DNA from: Cadophora sp. MPI-SDFR-AT-0126
Taxonomy: Eukaryota > Ascomycota > Leotiomycetes > Helotiales > Ploettnerulaceae
Assembly (NCBI GenBank): GCA_020747065.1
Contig: JAGMVK010000009.1
Location: 1,178,001-1,242,000 of the forward strand
Direction of reading: 5' to 3'
Length of the DNA stretch: 64,000 nt
Shown here: positions 59,001 to 64,000 of the stretch, one piece after another
How the letters are laid out: the number at the start of each line of letters is the position of its first letter
Position numbering within the stretch: position 1 is the stretch's first letter
Position numbers and translations under genes: made by a program
Notes under the pieces: generated by a model
Database searches by the model: none
What the model was told of the DNA's origin: nothing
Seen by the model: only the letters and a program-made list of their open reading frames with translations

Positions 59001-62000
59001 CTCTTATTAAGAGAGGTATTTTTATACTAATTTCTAAAAGCGACCCTAGAGTAAGAGATTATTATATCTTTAAATTAAGGATAATAAATAAAGTAAAGGA
59101 TAAGAAGTTTATAATACTATATAAGAAATTAAGGCTTATTATTTAATACTTTAATAATAAAGGTAAGAAGAAGATATTAATTTAGTCTCTTACTATTTAA
59201 TAAGTAAGCTAAAGATTACTTATCTCCCTAGTTATAACTATAAGGTACCTAAACTAGGTCTAAAAGAAATCTAGTATATATCTAGTAATCCAAGATATTA
59301 CTTAAGCTTATATTTAGTTAATAATAAAACTCCTTTAGAATATCTTTATATAGTTACTAAAAAAGATTATAAATAAATTCCCTTTTAATATAATATTTAT
59401 AGTAATACTTCCTCTCTATAGTATACTAGAATCCGAAAATCACTAGTTTAATACCTACTATAAGTACTATATAGAAAGGCTTTAGATAGAAACATTAATA
59501 TATAACTCTTACTTACTAATTAGTACTAAAGAAAGCTATAAGTTTAGAGTTATTAAAATATAAATAGATAATACTCTTATTCTTAGGGATAATAACTTCT
59601 TAGTAAAAGAGTAGAATAGGATTATAGAAGTTAATTTCCTAATAAAGCTAATTCAGGTCCTACTCTCCTCTAAATCTATTATATTTAATAGATATACTAT
59701 TACTTTAGATAGAAATAATATTTATATATTATAGAAAAGGTAAGGAGTAAGGCTAGAATTAATTAATATAAAAGTACTAGATTATAAGAAAGCTTATATA
59801 AAATAATATACTTGTAGAGCTTATATTATAACAATTTACTAACTAGAAGCTAACTTTAATTTATTAGTAGTAGTATAATATTAAAATCTAATAATTAATA
59901 ATACTAAAGCTTTAAACTAACGCCTTTAATAGTAAATAGATAATATAGAGAGAGATTTATAGTATATATTAATTAATTTATACTATACTAAACTTTATAT
60001 CTTTATTAATAGATTATTTACTAATAATAAGAATCTAAGTTTATAAATCGGATTTCTAATAGTAATTAAAATAAAAATAAAGGGAGATACGGAATTTATC
60101 CTCTTTAGTAATATTATTCATATAAGCTCTATAAAGTATAAGAGAGTAATATATACTATACTCGCTTTAAAACTATATACTATAGTAATAAGAATTAATA
60201 TATTAATTACCTTAGGAACTACTATTAATATAGTAATAGATAAGCTTAGATTACTATAGCTTCCTACTATAATATATATAGATTCCTTATCTTTTTATAA
60301 GTGTATTATTAAGCTTAGTACTATAAAGAAGAAACATTTAATAATTAATATAATAGTAATTTATTAATTATATAAGTATAAGAAGTTAATAAAGATTTAA
60401 TAGATTAATAGTACTTATAATCCTACTAATACTATAATAAAAATAATACTGAATAGAGCTTTTTAAGAACTAATTAATACTAATACCTTAACTATAAAGA
60501 TAAAGAATTAAGTTCAGAGGCTACTTAATATTAAGTTAAAAGCTAGTTTAACTTATAATCTAAGCTCACGAATTAATAGTACTAATTCAGTGAAGTAATA
60601 GAGAGATTTTAAGCGAGAAGTAATTTTTCCTTTATTATAATTTCCTTATAACTCTTATTAATTACTTATAATTATTTTCAATCATATTTAAGATATAGAA
60701 AAGAGAATAAGTTTAATTTATAAGTAATTACCCTCTAATTTAAAGTACTAATAGGCGGCCTTATAATAATACTCTAATAAAGACTAAGTACCGATTTCAC
60801 TATAAGAAGTTATTCCTATATACCGGTATAAAGAAAGTACTGCTATAAAGAACTAACTATGAAGCCTTTCTAAATAGGACTTATTTCCTTACTTATAAGT
60901 AGTACCTAGATTAACTAGTGTATTACTAGATTCGTTTTTTCCTACGCTACCTAAGCAACTTTTACTCCGATTTTTCTTTACTTAAGAGCCTAAACCTTCT
61001 CTATCTCTATCTTTATTATCCCTTATAGGGGTCTTACGCTTAATACTACTACAATAAGATATAATAGAAGCTATAGCCTTCTTAATCCGCTTCTCTATAT
61101 AAGAGAGGATCTACTTATAGTTCTATAGAAGTTTTAGTTAAATATAAACTAAAGTATATTTAGTAAAGATTCAAAGTAAAAAAAAAAGGGATTACTTATA
61201 AATTAATTTTAAGTAAGATCCGCTATCTTAATATAAAGAGTATAAGTCTCTTTTAATAATACTAAACTTATCTTATCCTAAGTTTTTAGTAGCTTAGTAG
61301 CTATAACCTAAAGTTCTATATTAATAATTATAGTAGTAGTAGAGATAGTAGTAATATTCTTACTAGTAAGGGTATAAGTAAGTTCTTAGTACTTAGTATT
61401 TAAGAATTAGGGGATCTATAAATAAGTTAGTTATAGATTATATTTAAAGTAGTTTAGAATTTAAAATTAGAAAAAGGGAGGGGGAATATCTATAGGATTA
61501 TATAAGGATTTCTTTTTAATATAGTATAAGTATTTCTTACTCTCTTACTTATTAAAGAAGCAGATGTAGTTTAATTTCTTTACTAAGAGTCAGATGTAAT
61601 AGATATAGTAGTTTTAATAAGTAGTAGCGAGAGCTTTAAATAGTATTAATATAAGTACTATTTATATTAGTATCTATTTTACTACTAAACTACCTATAAT
61701 TCTTTTGAATTTCTATACTTACTTTTACTTATTTAATTTAGTACAGATTATAGTAAAATATTAGCGAATATCTCTTAAGATTAAAGATTTATATACTTAT
61801 AAGTAATTCTTTAATATTTACTTAAAAAGAAAGAGCTTTAAAATAGAAAAAGATCTTAGTTTTATATAGCTAATAATAGCCTCGCTTAGTATTTATTTAC
61901 TTACTATTATCTTCTAACGGACTATATTAACTACTTCCGATATATAGCTTTCAGGCTATAACTAAAGGTCTTTTAAACTATAGTACTTCCGTAGCTCTGT

Positions 62001-62138
62001 ACTTAGTACACTTATTTTACTTTCTTTACTTATATAATCACTCTTTATAACTATTTTTTCTCTTATAATTAGAATAGAGATTCACTCTTATAATAAAGAT
62101 TCACTTAGAAACTATCTTTCTAAAAGAAGATTTACTAG

Positions 62139-62353
62139 TATTAGTCTATAGGCCTATATAAAACATATCTCAACTAGAATAGGAAGTAAGACTACTTACA
62201 GAGGCGATTCAGTAGCGTTTCAGAGGCAGTATATAATCTGGTATCTCCCGCCCCCTCTTAGAAATATACAGATTTTCTATACTATTAAGCTTAATATACA
62301 TATACATGATATTTACATTTAATTCTTGGCTTATATTCGGTATTGAACCGACA
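62139..62353 (+). repeat. 3' LTR of the Copia element
   Basis: 215 bp, exactly the length of the 5' LTR. It ends ATTGAACCGACA, keeping the CA end that the 5' copy has lost. Confidence 0.85.
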
Positions 62354-62435
62354 ATCAGTAATAACATTTTTCATAGCTTTACGTAGCATTTTAAGTGGCA
62401 AATAATGATTAATATTTCTATTGTTTATAATTTTA

Positions 62436-62499
62436 TTTACCCTTAATTTTGGTGGGGAACCCGCCAAGACGCTAAAAGGCGTTCCACCGCTTGAGGGGA
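62436..62499 (-). repeat. Right terminal inverted repeat
   Basis: Ends CCGCTTGAGGGGA followed by TA. It contains GACGCTAAAAGGCGTT, the complement of the left arm's AACGCCTTTTAGCGTC. Confidence 0.8.
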
Positions 62500-62501
62500 T
62501 A

Positions 62502-63638
62502 CATAGACTGTAGACTACGGCATCAGCCGCAATCAGGGAACGCAACGGCTCAGTGACTTAAGCGACACAAGCGAAGTAAACAAATAATTGGATTTAACTA
62601 CATAGTCTCGACAGTCTTCTATACGACAAAACGAAGTGATTACTTTTAGTAGATGAAAACAAAATCTCAGAGAGAGAGGACCTCTACGCACCGCGTTGGT
62701 ATCTGGGATCATTGTCGAATGGAAGGACAGTCCCGAAAGACTTTTCGTTTCTGAACAGACCTACAGAGATGGATTTGTACTCATGGAGAAGAGACTTTCG
62801 TGGCAAGAAGTGGCCTGGTAGTAATCAAAGGGCACCCGTTCAGCATTCGAAGTCCTGTCACAACGCTAACTTTGCGCATTTATTCAGGCTCGGTCAAGCT
62901 TCTCCACTTCGTTACATTGCATTGTATGACACTGCACCACGACCAACTCTGATTCCTACCTATCCAGGTTAAGTTCAACTAATCAACACATATGCACAGA
63001 TCTCTTTCTTCCTCAACCACTGTTCAGCCGCTCACAGAAGCGCCGGCTCCAAAGTCACCGACACCAGATCCACCTATTAAAAATATATATCAACGCCTCG
63101 TTACCATCACCATCCTCTTATCCCTTCGTGCCCACGGTGAATATATAGATAAGTAAGCCATCGTAAGACATCCATCCATCGCTCCCACCAATCAATGCAT
63201 CAGACATCCACACCCCATATCGCGCGTACGTGCATGCAAAACAATAGAGAAGAAGATCCCATTCCCATCCCGCGCTGTCCATTTCGTAGCGCGTCAAAAC
63301 TCCCGAGTGACCCGACCCAACCAATGACAACCCAAACCCAGTCCATTCAGCTTAATCGTATACTTATTTTGGATCGCGCGCATTGTAGGTCGAACGACTG
63401 CTGTAAAGAGAACATATAAAGAAAATACGAGTATCAATGCTATACAAGTTTCGTTCGTCGGAATCATCATTGATCAATACAGCCAGCCATTCCCAGAAAA
63501 GATAGTGAACGTCGAACGCCTTGCTGAAGTGCCCAAATATCGACTGAATTGGTTATAATATATCGATGCGCGTATAATCGTACTGTCCTTTGCGCCAACT
63601 TGTTGCTTGCTCGCTCGCTTCATCTGGTAAGTGGATGC
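62502..63638. other. Intergenic, no supported gene
   Basis: 1.1 kb between the transposon and the 3' end of the next gene. The frame at 62712..62972 starts in unclear context and shows no family features. The 3' UTR of the minus-strand gene should lie in the right part. Confidence 0.4.
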
Positions 63639-64000
63639 TCAAGCACTTGTCAAGCGTTTCGTCTTCTTCGTATTACTCCTGTTCACATTCTCAGGCGGTA
63701 GATCCCCAAAGCGGGTTTTGTATCTGGCAAGTTCCTTGAGCTGGTCTTGCAGCGATCCGAGTACTTCGTCCATCGGGGCTCGAAGTTGGTTGAGGTCTGT
63801 CAGTGGAGCTTTTCCGGCTGCTAGGTGGCGAGTTGCGAGGGTTGAAATGCATGTCTGGGTAAAGTTAGTATGTTTTGGCTGCTATGGGGAGCAGCTTACC
63901 TCAATCCGAGAAACTTGGTGGGTCAGGAAGTTCACCAAGAATCTGTCCGTGACCTCACCACCCCTATGCTTCATCTTCTCCAGCATCGCTGTCTCAGGAG
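63639..64000 (-). CDS. Unknown protein, C-terminal part (5' end outside window)
   Basis: Two exons, 63639..63854 and 63900..>64000, joined by a GTAAGC...CCCAG intron, read in one frame to the stop at 63639. The visible residues include TDRFLVNFLTHQVSRIE, then LTDLNQLRAPMDEVLGSLQD and a basic end (SNTKKTKRLTSA). The pattern is helical and amphipathic, possibly coiled coil. I do not recognise the family and too little is present to assign a role. Confidence 0.6.

Larger units (their letters stand above)
54461..62353 (+). mobile_element. Ty1/Copia LTR retrotransposon, RIP-decayed
   Basis: Two 215-bp LTRs bound a 7,893-bp element with an exact ATCAG target duplication (54456..54460 and 62354..62358). 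The internal sequence is AT-rich and full of TAA/TAG where CAA/CAG/TGG would be expected. Reading through those stops on the plus strand shows Copia order. A gag-pre-integrase LHK-type motif (about 57.75 kb) is followed by an integrase core (about 57.93-58.43 kb; VDKT, then IPVEAHY-like and EEHPN motifs). An RNase H region (about 59.9-60.5 kb) follows, with the pattern F-x-N/D-R/G-x-F-x-N-N-K-x-L-S and, later, LALKLY and IYIDS. Integrase before RNase H fits Copia, not Gypsy. No intact frame remains. Confidence 0.9.
52561..62499 (-). mobile_element. TIR DNA transposon with PiggyBac-type transposase remnant, split by a Copia
   Basis: The ends are inverted repeats of about 60-70 bp: left TCCCCTCAAGCGGTG...AACGCCTTTTAGCGTCTT and its complement at the right, each flanked by TA (52559-52560 and 62500-62501). 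Minus the 7.9-kb Copia, the element is about 2.04 kb. On the minus strand, with RIP stops ignored, it keeps motifs of the DDE_Tnp_1_7 (PiggyBac-like) family. Near 53.8 kb these are an INEAIV-type block with G-S-L-N-I and KIPRK, then G-Y-K-I and LDWIFY. Near 53.2 kb they are an LAIPKYKDLYNY block and an LLNIALTNTYLL block. The coding region is full of stops. TA rather than TTAA flanks are unusual for PiggyBac. Confidence 0.75.

Noticed and set aside
52561..62499. Tc1/mariner or Fot1-like assignment for the outer transposon, suggested by TA flanks and ~2 kb size
   Set aside because: Residual transposase motifs on the minus strand fit DDE_Tnp_1_7 (PiggyBac-like) better than a pogo/Tc1 transposase.
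62712..62972. 86-codon plus-strand frame next to the transposon
   Set aside because: No recognisable motif and no splice partners.
1..64000. tRNA, rRNA or CRISPR features
   Set aside because: No T-loop/acceptor pairs, rRNA-like stretches or spaced short repeats were seen; the only tandem repeats are the 47-bp and 81-bp ones reported.

Overview
The window looks like nuclear DNA of a filamentous ascomycete. Genes carry several short GT-AG introns (about 45-140 nt) with CTAAC/CTGAC-type branch sites. Proteins have fungal architectures: Zn2Cys6 regulator, Heh/Src1 inner nuclear membrane protein, GPI-type cupredoxin, class II-like peroxidases. About 10 kb is a transposon nest with the C-to-T / G-to-A decay of repeat-induced point mutation (RIP). 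A leotiomycete-like fungus is my guess; the class cannot be proven from the sequence alone. I saw no rRNA, tRNA or CRISPR array. All exon joins were read by eye from splice signals and reading frame.

Region 1-9.3 kb holds small metabolic and secreted genes: a truncated epoxide hydrolase (minus), a small C-terminally anchored protein (minus), a dienelactone hydrolase (plus), a TEX30/KANSL3-type alpha/beta hydrolase (minus), a cupin (minus) and a secreted SnoaL-like protein (plus). Region 11-23.3 kb holds a secreted copper-radical oxidase with two PAN-like modules, an unknown gene whose C-terminus is an 81-bp in-frame repeat, an Hsp20 chaperone with a candidate step-type heat-shock element, the Heh/Src1 gene and an unknown Lys/Glu-tailed protein.

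Region 24.5-44 kb is rich in secreted proteins: two paralogous large secreted proteins of no family I can name (24.5-26.6 and 39.4-41.2 kb), two related heme peroxidases (27.5 and 34.6 kb), a TmpA-type membrane protein, a GPI-type cupredoxin and a Zn2Cys6 regulator. An oxidase that yields hydrogen peroxide and two peroxidases that use it lie within 25 kb; that they cooperate is inference. One of the paralogues lies between two copies of a dispersed repeat, one nearly intact and one RIP-mutated.

Region 44-52.4 kb returns to housekeeping genes: an ABM-like protein, a broken ORF, a triple-KH RNA-binding protein, a CENP-K-like coiled-coil protein and an amidase. Region 52.56-62.50 kb is a nested transposon. 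A roughly 2-kb terminal-inverted-repeat element with remnants of a PiggyBac-type (DDE_Tnp_1_7) transposase was split by a 7.9-kb Ty1/Copia retrotransposon with 215-bp LTRs and an exact ATCAG target duplication. Both are heavily RIP-decayed, and a 276-bp insertion inside the Copia is not. The last 360 bp hold the 3' end of another gene (minus).
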